The notes beneath the pieces were generated by a model. That model saw nothing but the letters and a program-made list of their open reading frames with translations, was not told where the DNA came from and did no database searches. DNA of 64,000 bases, taken from positions 1 to 64,000 of the forward strand of contig CALYAC010000010.1 in the NCBI GenBank assembly GCA_944393405.1. The letters are read 5' to 3'. Positions 1-8,058 of this stretch are shown here, one piece after another. Source of the stretch: an uncultured Clostridia bacterium (GTDB lineage: Bacteria; Bacillota_A; Clostridia; TANB77; CAG-508). How positions within the stretch are numbered: position 1 is the first letter of the stretch; every line of letters begins with the position of its first letter. Position numbers and translations under genes: made by a program.

Positions 1-306
1 AAAGTTACATTTGATAATGTAGTTTTAGTATCTGATGACAAAAAAGTAGAAGTTGGAGCTCCTTATGTTAAAGGTGTTAAAGTTGAGGGAAAAGTAGTTT
101 CTCATGGTAAAGGAAAGAAAATTTTAGTTTACAAATACAAAGCTAAAAAGAACTACAGAAGAACTCAAGGACATAGACAACCATATACAAAGGTTGAAAT
201 AACAAAAATAAAAACAGCTGCTGAAAAAGCTGAAGCTAAAAAAGAAACTGCAGAAAAGAAAACAGCTACAAAAACAGCAACAAAAAAAGAAACAGTTAAA
301 GAATAA
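1..306 (+). CDS. rplU: 50S ribosomal protein L21, C-terminal part
   Basis: The gene is cut by the window start; about 101 codons are visible in frame 1, ending TAA. L21 is a large-subunit protein that binds 23S rRNA. The visible core has the L21 pattern [20 protein letters not shown] followed by [11 protein letters not shown] and VEITKI. After that comes an extension of about 30 residues made almost only of A, K, E and T, which many L21 proteins lack. rpmA follows after 52 bases. In most Firmicutes the protease gene prp (ysxB) lies between them; it is absent here. Confidence 0.95.
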   Translation, partial: KVTFDNVVLVSDDKKVEVGAPYVKGVKVEGKVVSHGKGKKILVYKYKAKKNYRRTQGHRQPYTKVEITKIKTAAEKAEAKKETAEKKTATKTATKKETVKE

Positions 307-358
307 TAATTTTAGCGAAATAAAATAAAAAATTAGTACTTGAAAGGAGTTGAAATAA

Positions 359-631
359 ATGGCTCATAAGAAAGGTCAAGGTAGCGTTAAGAACGGTAGA
401 GATAGTGAATCAAAGCGTTTAGGTCTAAAAAGAGCTGATGGACAAATAGTTCCAGCAGGAAATATCTTAGTAAGACAAAGAGGTACTAAATTTCATCCAG
501 GAACAAATGTAGGTATAGGAAGCGATGATACTTTATATGCAAAAGTTACTGGTAGAGTTAAATTTGAAAGATTAGGTAAAGATAAAAAACAAGTTAGTGT
601 TTATCCAGTAGAAGACGCTGCAAATCAATAA
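359..631 (+). CDS. rpmA: 50S ribosomal protein L27 without N-terminal extension
   Basis: Ninety residues, starting at an ATG with AAAGGAG eight bases upstream. L27 sits near the peptidyl-transferase centre and its N-terminus reaches toward the P-site tRNA. The start [20 protein letters not shown] is the short, already mature form found in Gram-negatives. Usual Firmicutes L27 carries about nine extra residues that the cysteine protease Prp removes. The rest ([41 protein letters not shown]) is ordinary L27. It forms an operon with rplU and is closed by a terminator at 642-686. Confidence 0.97.
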   Translation: MAHKKGQGSVKNGRDSESKRLGLKRADGQIVPAGNILVRQRGTKFHPGTNVGIGSDDTLYAKVTGRVKFERLGKDKKQVSVYPVEDAANQ

Positions 632-641
632 TATATAAGAT

Positions 642-686
642 AAAAAAAGTTTGATATAGAAATTAATCTATTTCAAACTTTTTTTA
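642..686 (+). terminator. Rho-independent terminator after rpmA
   Basis: AAAAAAGTTTGA and TTTCAAACTTTTTTT form an AT-rich stem with a run of T on the forward strand, 11 bases after the rpmA stop. The A-run on the other side could let it act for dapB in reverse as well. Confidence 0.8.
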
Positions 687-723
687 TAAAATATCTATGG
701 ATTTAAATGTAAAGAGAATAAAT

Positions 724-1449
724 TTAAAATAAATCATTCATATTAAATAATCCATTTTTTTGATTTATGATAAAGTCGGTTGCTTTTAATGCTCCTTCTA
801 TATAAATATTTCTAGAATAAGCTTTATGACTAATTTCAATTGTTTCATCAGAACCAAAAAACATAATACTATGTTCTCCAGCAATATTTCCACCTCTAAT
901 GGAAGAAAAACCAATTTCATTGTAATCTTTACTATTTGATTTAATGGATTTATCAAAAACATATTTATATTTAGTATTACTATGATAATTGATACTATCT
1001 GCAATCATTAAAGCTGTTCCACTAGGAGCATCTTTTTTATTTCTATGATGTTTTTCGATTATTTCAATATCAACTTTATTTCCAATTTTTTCTATAACTA
1101 AGTTAGAAAGAAGAGTTAAAATATGTATGCCATAAGATAAGTTAGAAGACTTAAATATAGGAATAGCTTCAGAAAATTCTTGTATCTTAAAATCTTCTTC
1201 TTGAGAAAATCCAGTAGTTGCAATAACAACTGGTACTAGGTTTTCTACAGCATAATTTAAGCTGTTAAATGTTGCTTGAGGATTTGAAAAGTCAACAATA
1301 ACATCTGGCTTAATTAAAATTGAATTGAAAGAATCTGAGTTTTCTTTGTCAATTTTATATTTCAAGAAATACTTTTTGGAATTTTTAATATAATTTTCAA
1401 AAGCTCTTCCCATTTTTCCGTTTGAACCATTTAAAAGTACATTTATCAT
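724..1449 (-). CDS. dapB: 4-hydroxy-tetrahydrodipicolinate reductase
   Basis: 241 residues. DapB reduces the DapA product with NAD(P)H in the lysine/diaminopimelate pathway, which supplies peptidoglycan and dipicolinate precursors. The N-terminal nucleotide-binding loop LLNGSNGKMGRAF lies at residues 5-17. The signature EKHHRNKKDAPSGTA (about residues 132-146) holds the substrate-binding histidines and the lysine. Length is a little short for the family (usually 245-270). It lies downstream of dapA and an HD-domain gene on the same strand, and asd is encoded nearby at 6379-7437. Confidence 0.95.
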   Translation of the reverse strand: MINVLLNGSNGKMGRAFENYIKNSKKYFLKYKIDKENSDSFNSILIKPDVIVDFSNPQATFNSLNYAVENLVPVVIATTGFSQEEDFKIQEFSEAIPIFKSSNLSYGIHILTLLSNLVIEKIGNKVDIEIIEKHHRNKKDAPSGTALMIADSINYHSNTKYKYVFDKSIKSNSKDYNEIGFSSIRGGNIAGEHSIMFFGSDETIEISHKAYSRNIYIEGALKATDFIINQKNGLFNMNDLF

Positions 1450-1470
1450 ATTATCACATCCTTTAAAAGA

Positions 1471-1500
1471 AAAAAGATATAGTTTAAACTATATCTTTAT
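1471..1500 (-). terminator. Palindromic terminator between HD gene and dapB
   Basis: AAAGATATAGTTT and AAACTATATCTTT form a perfect AT-rich palindrome. Read on the reverse strand it is followed by TTTTTCTTTT, so it fits termination after the HD-domain gene. It would separate dapB from the upstream gene unless read-through occurs; no obvious separate dapB promoter was identified. Confidence 0.7.
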
Positions 1501-1524
1501 ATATAATATATATTATTTAATGAA

Positions 1525-2172
1525 TTAAAAAATTCTAAAAATCAATACACTTAAGAAAATATATGCATATTTATAAAATGTTTTTTGCATTAATTTTTCT
1601 TTTAAATATAAATAGGTTTCTAAACATGCACTATATTTATCCATTATAGTAACAATATATGATTCTTTATATGTTGGTAATTTTATTGTTACAGGCCACA
1701 TATGTTTTATAATTATATCTTGTTCTAAATCATTTAAATTAAAAATTTTTTGTGCATTTTCAAGTGCAATGATAGGGTGGACAAAAGCATGTAAACCTGG
1801 TAGAGCTGCTGTTATATTTTTGTTTCTCCAATCATATAAAAATAAATCATGAAGCATTGCACCACGCGTTGCTGATATATAATCTAATTTTAATTTTTTA
1901 CAAGCGATATATGTATAATAAGCTACTTGCATACAGTGTTTATAACAAGATGTATTACAATGCTGTCTGTAATTTTTCATTTGTTTAACAGTTTCATTAG
2001 CTATTAAATCTGAAATAATATTAAAAAATTCCGTTAAATTATATTTTTTATCCATCTTAGAATGAATTTTTTTGTCAGAATATATTTCAATATTTTGACC
2101 AATTTCTGTATATATATCGTCATTTTCTTCATAATTAGAAAAAGATTTTTTTCTAAAACGAAAGATATTCAT
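1525..2172 (-). CDS. HD-domain phosphohydrolase-like protein
   Basis: 215 residues, starting at ATG 2172. An HD domain fills the middle: a histidine in YKHCMQVAYYTY (about residue 79), then MLHDLFLYDW (about residues 106-115) with the HD pair, then histidines in LHAFVHP and IIKHMWP. HD proteins are metal-dependent phosphohydrolases or phosphodiesterases; the substrate cannot be read from sequence. The first 45 residues are polar and charged, and the last 20 are hydrophobic and may contact the membrane. It lies between dapA and dapB on the same strand, but I see no reason to link it to lysine synthesis. Confidence 0.75.
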   Translation of the reverse strand: MNIFRFRKKSFSNYEENDDIYTEIGQNIEIYSDKKIHSKMDKKYNLTEFFNIISDLIANETVKQMKNYRQHCNTSCYKHCMQVAYYTYIACKKLKLDYISATRGAMLHDLFLYDWRNKNITAALPGLHAFVHPIIALENAQKIFNLNDLEQDIIIKHMWPVTIKLPTYKESYIVTIMDKYSACLETYLYLKEKLMQKTFYKYAYIFLSVLIFRIF

Positions 2173-2200
2173 AATATACTCCTAAATTTTTATTTTTATA

Positions 2201-2220
2201 TGTAACATTAAAAGGTTACA
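2201..2220 (-). repeat. Inverted repeat upstream of the HD-domain gene
   Basis: TGTAAC, eight bases, then GTTACA. It lies between the candidate -10 (2242-2247) and the start codon at 2172, so in the leader transcript or as an operator. No T-run follows, so it is not a terminator. Confidence 0.4.
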
Positions 2221-2241
2221 TAAATTATCAATCATATTAAT

Positions 2242-2270
2242 ATTATATCACTATTTTTATATATTGTGAA
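2242..2270 (-). promoter_or_regulatory. Sigma-A type promoter for the HD-domain gene
   Basis: On the reverse strand, TTCACA, a 17-base spacer and TATAAT. The -10 is perfect and the -35 matches four of six positions. It lies about 70 bases upstream of the start codon. Confidence 0.55.
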
Positions 2271-2340
2271 GAAATTAATAAAAGATTAATAAACAATATG
2301 TGAATATATTATAATTTAACTCATTAATTTAGGAAATATA

Positions 2341-3229
2341 TTAAATAAATACTGAGCTATCGTGTAAAAGAATATCAATTTTTTCTTTGTTTTCTTTAGA
2401 TAGTTCAACTAAAGGTAAACGTGGTTTACCACAATTAAAACCAATTTTATTTAGAGCATATTTAATTGGAATAGGATTAACTTCACTAAATAAAGAAGAA
2501 ATCAAAGGAAGAGCATAAAGCTGAGAAGCACATGCTTTTTGCCAATTACCTGTTAGATAATCCATTACTAAATTATGAACAAATTTTGGATAAATATTTG
2601 ATAAAACAGATATAACTCCGAATTCCTCCAAGAGATAAAATGGGAACTATTTGATCATCATTTCCAGAGTATATACTTAGAGAGTCTTTGCATAAAGATG
2701 ATATTTTAGCTACTTGTGATATATTTCCACTTGCTTCTTTTATTGCAACAATATTAGGAATTTTAGAGAGTTCTAAACATGTTTTAGGTTCGATATTTAA
2801 TCCAGTTCTGCTTGGAACATTATATAAAATAATTGGAATATTGACATTTTCAGATATTTTAGAATAGTGAGAAATAATACCTAGCTGAGTAGTTTTGTTA
2901 TAATATGGAGTAACAATTAGAAGTCCATTTGCCCCAACTTTTTCAGCAAATTTAGATAATTTAATAACTTCGCTAGTGTTATTACCACCTGTACCTGCAA
3001 TTATAGGTATTCTATTATTTGCAATCTTTATACTAAATTCGATAACAGATTTTTTTTCTTCTAAGCTCATTGTAGAGGATTCTCCAGTTGTTCCACATAT
3101 TATTAAACTATCAGCACCTTCTAATATTTGAAACTCAATCAATTTCCTTAGTTCTTCAAAATTGATTCCATCATTTGTAAAAGGAGTAACAAGAGCAGTT
3201 CCACAACCTTTAAAAACAACTTCTTTCAT
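2341..3229 (-). pseudogene. dapA: 4-hydroxy-tetrahydrodipicolinate synthase, frameshifted
   Basis: DapA condenses pyruvate with aspartate semialdehyde. Residues 1-205 read normally from ATG 3229 (AGAGGTG upstream): TALVTPF, ICGTTGESSTMS, TPYYNKTT, the tyrosine of ILYNVPSRTG and the Schiff-base lysine of VAIKEASG. At the conserved SLGG, near 2619-2626, the frame is lost. The rest of the enzyme (GVISVLSNIYP, NPIPIKYALN, RLPL) continues in another frame to 2341. Total length 889 bases is 296 codons plus one base, so a single extra base within GGAATTCGG explains it. Both halves are well conserved, so this is a very recent mutation or a sequencing/assembly error. The pathway is otherwise intact here. 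Confidence 0.9.
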
Positions 3230-3340
3230 ATAATTCACCTCTAAAAATATATATTATATATTTTTTTTAGATATGAAAGATAATTGAGAATAATTGAGAG
3301 AATAAAAAATAAATGTTGTTATATAGAAAAAACATACTAA

Positions 3341-3369
3341 TTGACATAATGTGGAAAATAATATATAAT
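3341..3369 (+). promoter_or_regulatory. Consensus sigma-A promoter
   Basis: TTGACA, 17 bases, TATAAT: a perfect consensus promoter about 50 bases before the start codon at 3418. Confidence 0.8.
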
Positions 3370-3417
3370 AAAAAAGGACACCCGTACACTATAAACTCAA
3401 AGAAAGGAGGGCATGAT

Positions 3418-3825
3418 ATGCCCGAAAAGACAACTTTGTATGAAACTCTAAAAAACAGAAGATTGGAGGCAAAAAATGCTTCTGATGAAAAGATTGCTGG
3501 TGACATTTGGCAGGTAGTCCAGGATGCATTTGATGTGTTAGACTGCTATCGTCTTGAGCTCATCGACTATATGACGGTGAGTTTAACTGAAGCAGTTGAC
3601 CATGTCAGTGTGGGCGTTACGATCAAAGAGTCGTATGAGACCTCTGACGAGACAATCGATGTAGGAGAGATTGTGATGTCGGCAGAGAAGCTCGAGAGAC
3701 TCATGGATATAATGCCAATAGTGATGAAGCTTGCCGAGGAAGCTGGCTGCACAAGAGTCTGGACAGATACGATCGACGGAGATCGCATCTGGGGTTTCCA
3801 CATCGAGTTTAACGAAGACCTTTAA
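3418..3825 (+). CDS. Small protein of unknown function, foreign composition (paralog of 3973-4398)
   Basis: 135 residues from ATG 3418, chosen because AAAGGAGG lies seven bases upstream. I do not recognise the family. The protein is acidic, with no signal peptide or membrane segment: an N-terminal helix (TLYETLKNRRLEAK), a central beta-like stretch (YMTVSLTEAVDHVSVGVTI), a helix (MSAEKLERLMDIMPIVMKLA) and an end rich in Trp and acidic residues (RIWGFHIEFNEDL). A hand-counted 60-base sample (3601-3660) is 48% GC against about 28% for neighbours, and it uses CTC, GAG and CGT codons that neighbours avoid, so recent transfer is likely. The next gene is a diverged paralog with AT-rich codons. Confidence 0.75.
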   Translation: MPEKTTLYETLKNRRLEAKNASDEKIAGDIWQVVQDAFDVLDCYRLELIDYMTVSLTEAVDHVSVGVTIKESYETSDETIDVGEIVMSAEKLERLMDIMPIVMKLAEEAGCTRVWTDTIDGDRIWGFHIEFNEDL

Positions 3826-3839
3826 CTGAAAGGTCTGGG

Positions 3840-3883
3840 AAAAGAGGTTGTAGAGCTTGACTTTGCAACCCCTTTTTCTTTTT
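3840..3883 (+). terminator. Terminator after the first paralog
   Basis: AAAGAGGTTG pairs with CAACCCCTTT (one mismatch), followed by TTTCTTTTT. A second short stem, GACCTTT with GAAAGGTC, overlaps the stop codon at 3823-3825. Confidence 0.75.
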
Positions 3884-3891
3884 GAAGAATG

Positions 3892-3920
3892 TTGACATAA
3901 ATTACCAATGATTGTATAAT
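3892..3920 (+). promoter_or_regulatory. Consensus sigma-A promoter
   Basis: TTGACA, 17 bases, TATAAT, again a perfect consensus, about 50 bases before the start at 3973. It has the same boxes, spacing and distance to the start codon as the promoter at 3341-3369. Confidence 0.8.
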
Positions 3921-3972
3921 AAATTTTGATTCTACATTAATAAAACCACATATTAAGAAAGGAGACCATGAT

Positions 3973-4398
3973 ATGGTGACTGGAAAAAAAGAAACATTAA
4001 AAGAATCAATGGATAAGCGGAGAGATTTAGCAATATCTGCTGATAACCTAGAAATTGCGGAATGGATTTGGGAAAAGATAACTGAGAAGTTTGAATCATT
4101 TCCGACACTTGTTCTTCCAAGTCTCAAATACATTAGTATAAGTGTTACTGAAAACGAATTAGGACTAAAAATTGATGTGAGTAGTGCAAGTCGTTCAGGA
4201 GAGACTGAAAATAAAGAACTTAGTGAAAGTATTATTTTATCAGAGGAGATGATTGATAATTTAGATCAAATAATGAACTTAGTCATGGGAATCGCAAAAG
4301 CAAACGGTATAAGTGGAGGATATTGCGATCCTGATGACGATCCATACTACAATGAAGATGATGTTTGGATTTTTATGTGGCATAACTCTAAAAGATAA
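3973..4398 (+). CDS. Small protein of unknown function, paralog of 3418-3825
   Basis: 141 residues. It shares the layout of the preceding gene: helix TLKESMDKRRDLAISADNLE, then IAEWIWEKI, then YISISVTENELGLKIDV, then ILSEEMIDNLDQIMNLVMGIA, and a Trp/acidic C-terminus (EDDVWIFMWHNSKR). The leader AAGAAAGGAG, two bases, CATGATATG is shared with the first copy, which points to tandem duplication or joint acquisition. Here the codons are AT-rich like the host, so the two copies have different histories or ages. Function unknown; probably cytoplasmic. Confidence 0.75.
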   Translation: MVTGKKETLKESMDKRRDLAISADNLEIAEWIWEKITEKFESFPTLVLPSLKYISISVTENELGLKIDVSSASRSGETENKELSESIILSEEMIDNLDQIMNLVMGIAKANGISGGYCDPDDDPYYNEDDVWIFMWHNSKR

Positions 4399-4416
4399 AT
4401 ATATGGTAGAGAGAAG

Positions 4417-4462
4417 AAGGGGGAATGGCAAAGAAGCCACTTGCCCCCTGATTTCTATTTTA
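4417..4462 (+). terminator. GC-rich terminator after the second paralog
   Basis: GGGGGAATGGC pairs with GCCACTTGCCCCC (two-base bulge) around a short loop, then TGATTTCTATTTTA. The stem is much more GC-rich than host terminators nearby. Confidence 0.8.
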
Positions 4463-4525
4463 AATAAAGAATGATATAAAAACATAAAATAAGAAATATA
4501 TTTCATATTTATTTTTGAATAAATA

Positions 4526-4554
4526 TTGTAAAGTAACGAAAAAAATGGTAAAAT
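4526..4554 (+). promoter_or_regulatory. Promoter for the Fe-S assembly operon
   Basis: TTGTAA, 17 bases ending ATGG, then TAAAAT. The leader to 4674 also holds an inverted repeat ATTGT-TT-ACAAT near 4577, a possible operator; I see no Rrf2/IscR-type gene nearby. Confidence 0.5.
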
Positions 4555-4673
4555 AGATATGGTTTTGAACCAATGAATTGTTTACAATCCAAATAAAACA
4601 ATCCGAAAATAAAGAAGTATAAACCTAATGTACAAATATAAATAAATATGTTTAACAAAATTTAGGAGGTAAA

Positions 4674-5420
4674 ATGTTAGAATTACAAGATATTTGCTTT
4701 TCAAGAGATAACAAAGAAATATTAAAAAATGTTAACTTGAAAATTGATAATGAAAAAATGGTTGTAATTACTGGACCAAATGGTTCAGGCAAATCAACTT
4801 TAGCAAAAATAATAATGGGAATAGAAAAACCAGATTCAGGTAAAATAATATTTGATGGGAAAGATATAACAAAATTATCAATAACAGATAGAGCAAAATC
4901 TGGAATTGGTTTTGCTTTTCAACAACCTGTTAGATTTAAAGGATTAACGGTAAAAGATTTAATAGAAATATCTGCAGGTAATTCTATTAAGTTATGTGAT
5001 GCATGTGATGTATTAGCAGATGTAGGATTATGTGCACAGGAATATCTTAATAGAGAAGTTAATAGCGAACTATCTGGTGGAGAATTAAAAAGAATAGAAA
5101 TTGCAATGCTTGCAGCTAAAAAATCAAAACTTACAATATTTGATGAACCAGAAGCAGGAATAGATTTATGGAGTTTTAATAATCTTATTTCAGTATTTGA
5201 AAAGATGCATGATGATATTAAAGGGTCAATTGTAATAATATCACACCAAGAAAGAATTTTAAATATAGCAGATGAAATAGTACTTATATCAAATGGAAGA
5301 GTTGAAAAACATGGACCAAAAGAAGAAGTACTACCTAAGATTTTTGGAAAAGTAAAACCTTGTCATAAATTAGAAAATAAAGAAAGATGCAGCAAAGGAG
5401 GGACAGAAAAAAATGGATAA
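4674..5420 (+). CDS. sufC: Fe-S cluster assembly ATPase, SufC/SmsC type
   Basis: 248 residues, cytoplasmic ABC-type ATPase that powers the SufB-type scaffold. Walker A GPNGSGKST (residues 34-42), Q-loop FAFQQP, signature LSGGELKR (about 137-144) and Walker B LTIFDEPEAG are all present. The C-terminus carries extra cysteines (PCHKLENKERC). GGAGG lies just before the ATG. It overlaps the next gene by 8 bases. With only these two genes and no sufS, sufU or sufD, the pair matches the minimal SUF-like system (SmsC/SmsB) described in anaerobes and archaea. Confidence 0.92.
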   Translation: MLELQDICFSRDNKEILKNVNLKIDNEKMVVITGPNGSGKSTLAKIIMGIEKPDSGKIIFDGKDITKLSITDRAKSGIGFAFQQPVRFKGLTVKDLIEISAGNSIKLCDACDVLADVGLCAQEYLNREVNSELSGGELKRIEIAMLAAKKSKLTIFDEPEAGIDLWSFNNLISVFEKMHDDIKGSIVIISHQERILNIADEIVLISNGRVEKHGPKEEVLPKIFGKVKPCHKLENKERCSKGGTEKNG

Positions 5421-6330
5421 GATAGAAAAGAATTTATTAAAACAAATAGCTGATATAGAAAAAACGCCTATGGGAGCATATAATATTAGAGAAAATGGAA
5501 AAGGTGTTGCTAGAAATACAACAGCTAATATTGATATAGTTACAAAAAAAGATAAACCAGGAATAGATATTATAGTAAAGCCAAATACAAAAAATGAAAG
5601 TATTCATATACCTGTTATATTGACTCAAGGAGGACTTAATGATTTGGTATATAATGACTTCTATATAGGAGAAAATGCAGATGTTGTAATTGTAGCAGGT
5701 TGCGGAATACATAATAGTACTTGTGATACAGCAGAGCATGATGGAATACATACATTTCATTTAGCAAAAGGAGCAAAAATAAAATATATAGAGAAGCATT
5801 ATGGAGAAGGTGAAGGAACAGGAGATAGAATATTAAATCCTCAAACTATAATAAATCTTAGTGAAAATTCAGTAATGGAAATGGAATCAGTACAGATTAA
5901 AGGAGTTACTTCTACTGTAAGAGAAACATTTGCAAACTTAGAAAAAGGAAGTAGTTTAGTTGTATCAGAAAGAATAATGACAACAGGAAAGCAAATTGCA
6001 AAAACAATATTTGACGTAAATTTAAATGGAGAAGACTCTAGTGTACATGTAGCATCAAGATCAGTAGCAGAAGATGATTCGCTTCAAGAATTTAAATCAA
6101 ATGTAAAAGGAAATAATAAATGTTTTGGACATGTTGAATGTGATGCAATTATCATGGGGAATGGTAGAGTTATTTCAGATCCTATGATAGAAGCAAATAA
6201 TGTTGATGCAAGTTTAATACATGAAGCAGCAATAGGAAAAATTGCTGGAGAACAATTAACAAAACTTATGACACTTGGATTAACTGAAAAAGAGGCAGAA
6301 GAACAAATTATAAATGGATTCTTAAAATAA
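5413..6330 (+). CDS. sufB: SufB/SufD-family Fe-S scaffold, SmsB type
   Basis: 305 residues, much shorter than classical SufB (about 465). It has the beta-helix core of the SufB/SufD family: ADVVIVAGCGIHN, IKYIEKHYGEG, ERIMTTGKQIAKTIFDVNL, SNVKGNNKCFGHVECDAI, and the C-terminal IHEAAIGKIAGEQLTKLMTLGL. The cysteine of NNKCFGHVECDA and the acidic/His residues at IHEAAIGKI are where SufB binds clusters. It is translationally coupled to sufC. A homodimer with two SufC subunits is the expected complex for this short form. Confidence 0.88.
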   Translation: MDKIEKNLLKQIADIEKTPMGAYNIRENGKGVARNTTANIDIVTKKDKPGIDIIVKPNTKNESIHIPVILTQGGLNDLVYNDFYIGENADVVIVAGCGIHNSTCDTAEHDGIHTFHLAKGAKIKYIEKHYGEGEGTGDRILNPQTIINLSENSVMEMESVQIKGVTSTVRETFANLEKGSSLVVSERIMTTGKQIAKTIFDVNLNGEDSSVHVASRSVAEDDSLQEFKSNVKGNNKCFGHVECDAIIMGNGRVISDPMIEANNVDASLIHEAAIGKIAGEQLTKLMTLGLTEKEAEEQIINGFLK

Positions 6331-6342
6331 AAATGAGAAAAA

Positions 6343-6388
6343 AATAAAATGAGAAATTAGGAACTAAGCCCTAATTTCTCATTTTATT
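6343..6388. terminator. Bidirectional terminator between sufB and asd
   Basis: AAAATGAGAAATTAGG pairs with CCTAATTTCTCATTTT, with A and T runs on both sides. The last codons and stop of asd (reverse) lie inside the right arm. Confidence 0.85.
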
Positions 6389-7437
6389 AGTTTTTCTATT
6401 ATTTGTACGGCATTACTTGCTGCACCTTTTCTGATATTATCAGCAACTACCCAAAGATTAACACCAGAATTAACACTATCATCTCTACGTATTCTTCCAA
6501 CAAATACTTCATCATGTCCAGATGCATTAATTGCCAATGGATAAATTTCACGTTTTGGATCATCTTGAACTATTATTCCAGGAGAATTTTTTAACGTAGA
6601 TATTAAATCATCTAAATTAAATTCATTTTCAAATTCAATATTTATAGATTCACTATGACAATTAAAAACAGGAACTCTAACAGTTGTAGCAGTAATTTTT
6701 AAATTTGGATTTTTTAATATTTTTCTTGTTTCATTAATCATCTTTTCTTCTTCTTTGGTATAGCCATTATCTAAAAATACATCTATATGTGGTAAACAGT
6801 TTGAAAAAATAGGATAATTAAATTTTACTAAGTCATAATTAGCTATATCTGTAAAGTCCGGAATATCATGTTCTGAAGAACAATCTTCATAAGATTTATT
6901 AGTTAGATAATTTTTAACACCATTGTCTAAATCAATTACGCCATTTTTTCCAGCACCAGAAACTGCTTGATATGTAGAATAAACAATTCTTTTAATTTTA
7001 TATTTTTCATCTAATGGCTTTAAAGCTACAACAGCTTGAATAGTTGAACAATTAGGATTTGCAATAATTCCATGATTTTTTATAATTTCTTCAGAATTGA
7101 CTTCTGGAACTACTAGAGGAACATTTTCATCCATTCTAAATGCACTACTATTATCTACTACAATGCAACCTTTGGAAGCTGCTATTGGAGCATATTTTTT
7201 TGAAGTAGATCCACCAGCTGAAAATATTGCATAATCAAATCCGCTATCAAAAGAAGTTTCTGTTAATTCTTGTACAATATAATCCTTTCCCATAAATTTT
7301 AATTTTTTACCTGCTGATTTAGATGAAGCAAAAAGTACATATTCATCTATTGGTAAATTTTTTTCTTCTAATACTTTAAGAGCAGTCCTTCCAACCAGTC
7401 CAGTTGCACCAACAACTGCCATTCTTATTTTTTTCAT
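6379..7437 (-). CDS. asd: Aspartate-semialdehyde dehydrogenase
   Basis: 352 residues. Makes aspartate semialdehyde, the substrate of DapA and the branch point to Thr/Met. N-terminal NADP loop VVGATGLVGRTAL (residues 8-20), GGSTSKKYAP, and the catalytic cysteine in NPNCSTIQAVVAL (about residue 129). YSTYQAVSGAGKNG and RIRRDDS near the C-terminus are also family motifs. It faces sufB convergently and shares its terminator. A 10-base inverted repeat overlaps its -10 region (7456-7486), so it may be regulated at initiation. No lysine riboswitch is visible in the 230-base upstream region. Confidence 0.95.
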   Translation of the reverse strand: MKKIRMAVVGATGLVGRTALKVLEEKNLPIDEYVLFASSKSAGKKLKFMGKDYIVQELTETSFDSGFDYAIFSAGGSTSKKYAPIAASKGCIVVDNSSAFRMDENVPLVVPEVNSEEIIKNHGIIANPNCSTIQAVVALKPLDEKYKIKRIVYSTYQAVSGAGKNGVIDLDNGVKNYLTNKSYEDCSSEHDIPDFTDIANYDLVKFNYPIFSNCLPHIDVFLDNGYTKEEEKMINETRKILKNPNLKITATTVRVPVFNCHSESINIEFENEFNLDDLISTLKNSPGIIVQDDPKREIYPLAINASGHDEVFVGRIRRDDSVNSGVNLWVVADNIRKGAASNAVQIIEKLIK

Positions 7438-7455
7438 AAAGCATCATCCTTTACA

Positions 7456-7498
7456 TTTAGTTTTATCATATTATATTAAAACTAAAAAAAATTGTTAA
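7456..7498 (-). promoter_or_regulatory. asd promoter overlapped by a perfect inverted repeat
   Basis: On the reverse strand TTAACA, 17 bases, TATAAT (7498 down to 7470). The perfect repeat TTTAGTTTTA ... TAAAACTAAA (7456-7465 and 7477-7486, 11-base centre) covers the -10. That layout fits a repressor operator; no regulator is identified. Confidence 0.55.
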
Positions 7499-7610
7499 AA
7501 AAGAATTTAATTAAATTCTTTTGATTACAGCTATATTATAAAAAGAAAAGAGGGCAAAATCAAGTATAAAATTAATATATTATATGTTATAAAAAAGAGC
7601 AAAAAAATGC

Positions 7611-7638
7611 TTGCAAATAGAATCGGGTATGGTATAAT
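7611..7638 (+). promoter_or_regulatory. Extended -10 promoter
   Basis: TTGCAA, 16 bases ending TATGG, TATAAT, about 35 bases before the start at 7672. Confidence 0.7.
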
Positions 7639-7671
7639 GAAGGCAAGTGATACAAAACGGAGGAAAAATGA

Positions 7672-8016
7672 ATGGAAAGTAATTTGCCAGAACAATATAA
7701 AGAGGGAATATTTAGCAAAATCAAGAAATTTTTCTTAAAAATATTTGGCAAAAATAATAAAATACCAAAAGAAGTTAATGATATTTCTGATAGTAATAAA
7801 ACAAAAAAAGTAAAGCAAAATACAAAAAATTCTATTGAGATAATGAAAGAAGAAAATAAAAAGATAAGAGGGCAAGAAGAAATTTTATCGCAGATTGAAG
7901 AAAACCCAGAATTAATAAATGATTGGTCAATAGATAATTTATTAAAATTAGCAAAGATATATGACGAAAAAATAGAAAAATGTCAAAAAGAAATATTAAT
8001 ATTAAAGAACAAATAG
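7672..8016 (+). CDS. Small hypothetical protein, charged
   Basis: 114 residues, ATG with GGAGG nine bases upstream. I do not recognise it. The N-terminus has an amphipathic helix (FSKIKKFFLKIFGKNNK) that could bind membranes, followed by a Lys/Asn-rich linker and a C-terminal helical region (ENPELINDWSIDNLLKLAKIYDEKIE then KCQKEILILK) likely to form a coiled coil. It lies 42 bases before the DUF4116 gene, which also ends in a coiled coil, so the two may be one transcription unit with related roles. Confidence 0.6.
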   Translation: MESNLPEQYKEGIFSKIKKFFLKIFGKNNKIPKEVNDISDSNKTKKVKQNTKNSIEIMKEENKKIRGQEEILSQIEENPELINDWSIDNLLKLAKIYDEKIEKCQKEILILKNK

Positions 8017-8058
8017 ATAATTAAAATTATATACAAAAGATTTATTATAGGAGGAAAA

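Noticed and set aside
2573..2640. Programmed frameshift in dapA
   Set aside because: No slippery heptamer or stimulating stem is seen and DapA is not known to use frameshifting; mutation or sequence error is simpler.
7438..7610. Lysine riboswitch upstream of asd
   Set aside because: The region lacks the long structured, conserved L-box core; only a short palindrome at the promoter is found.
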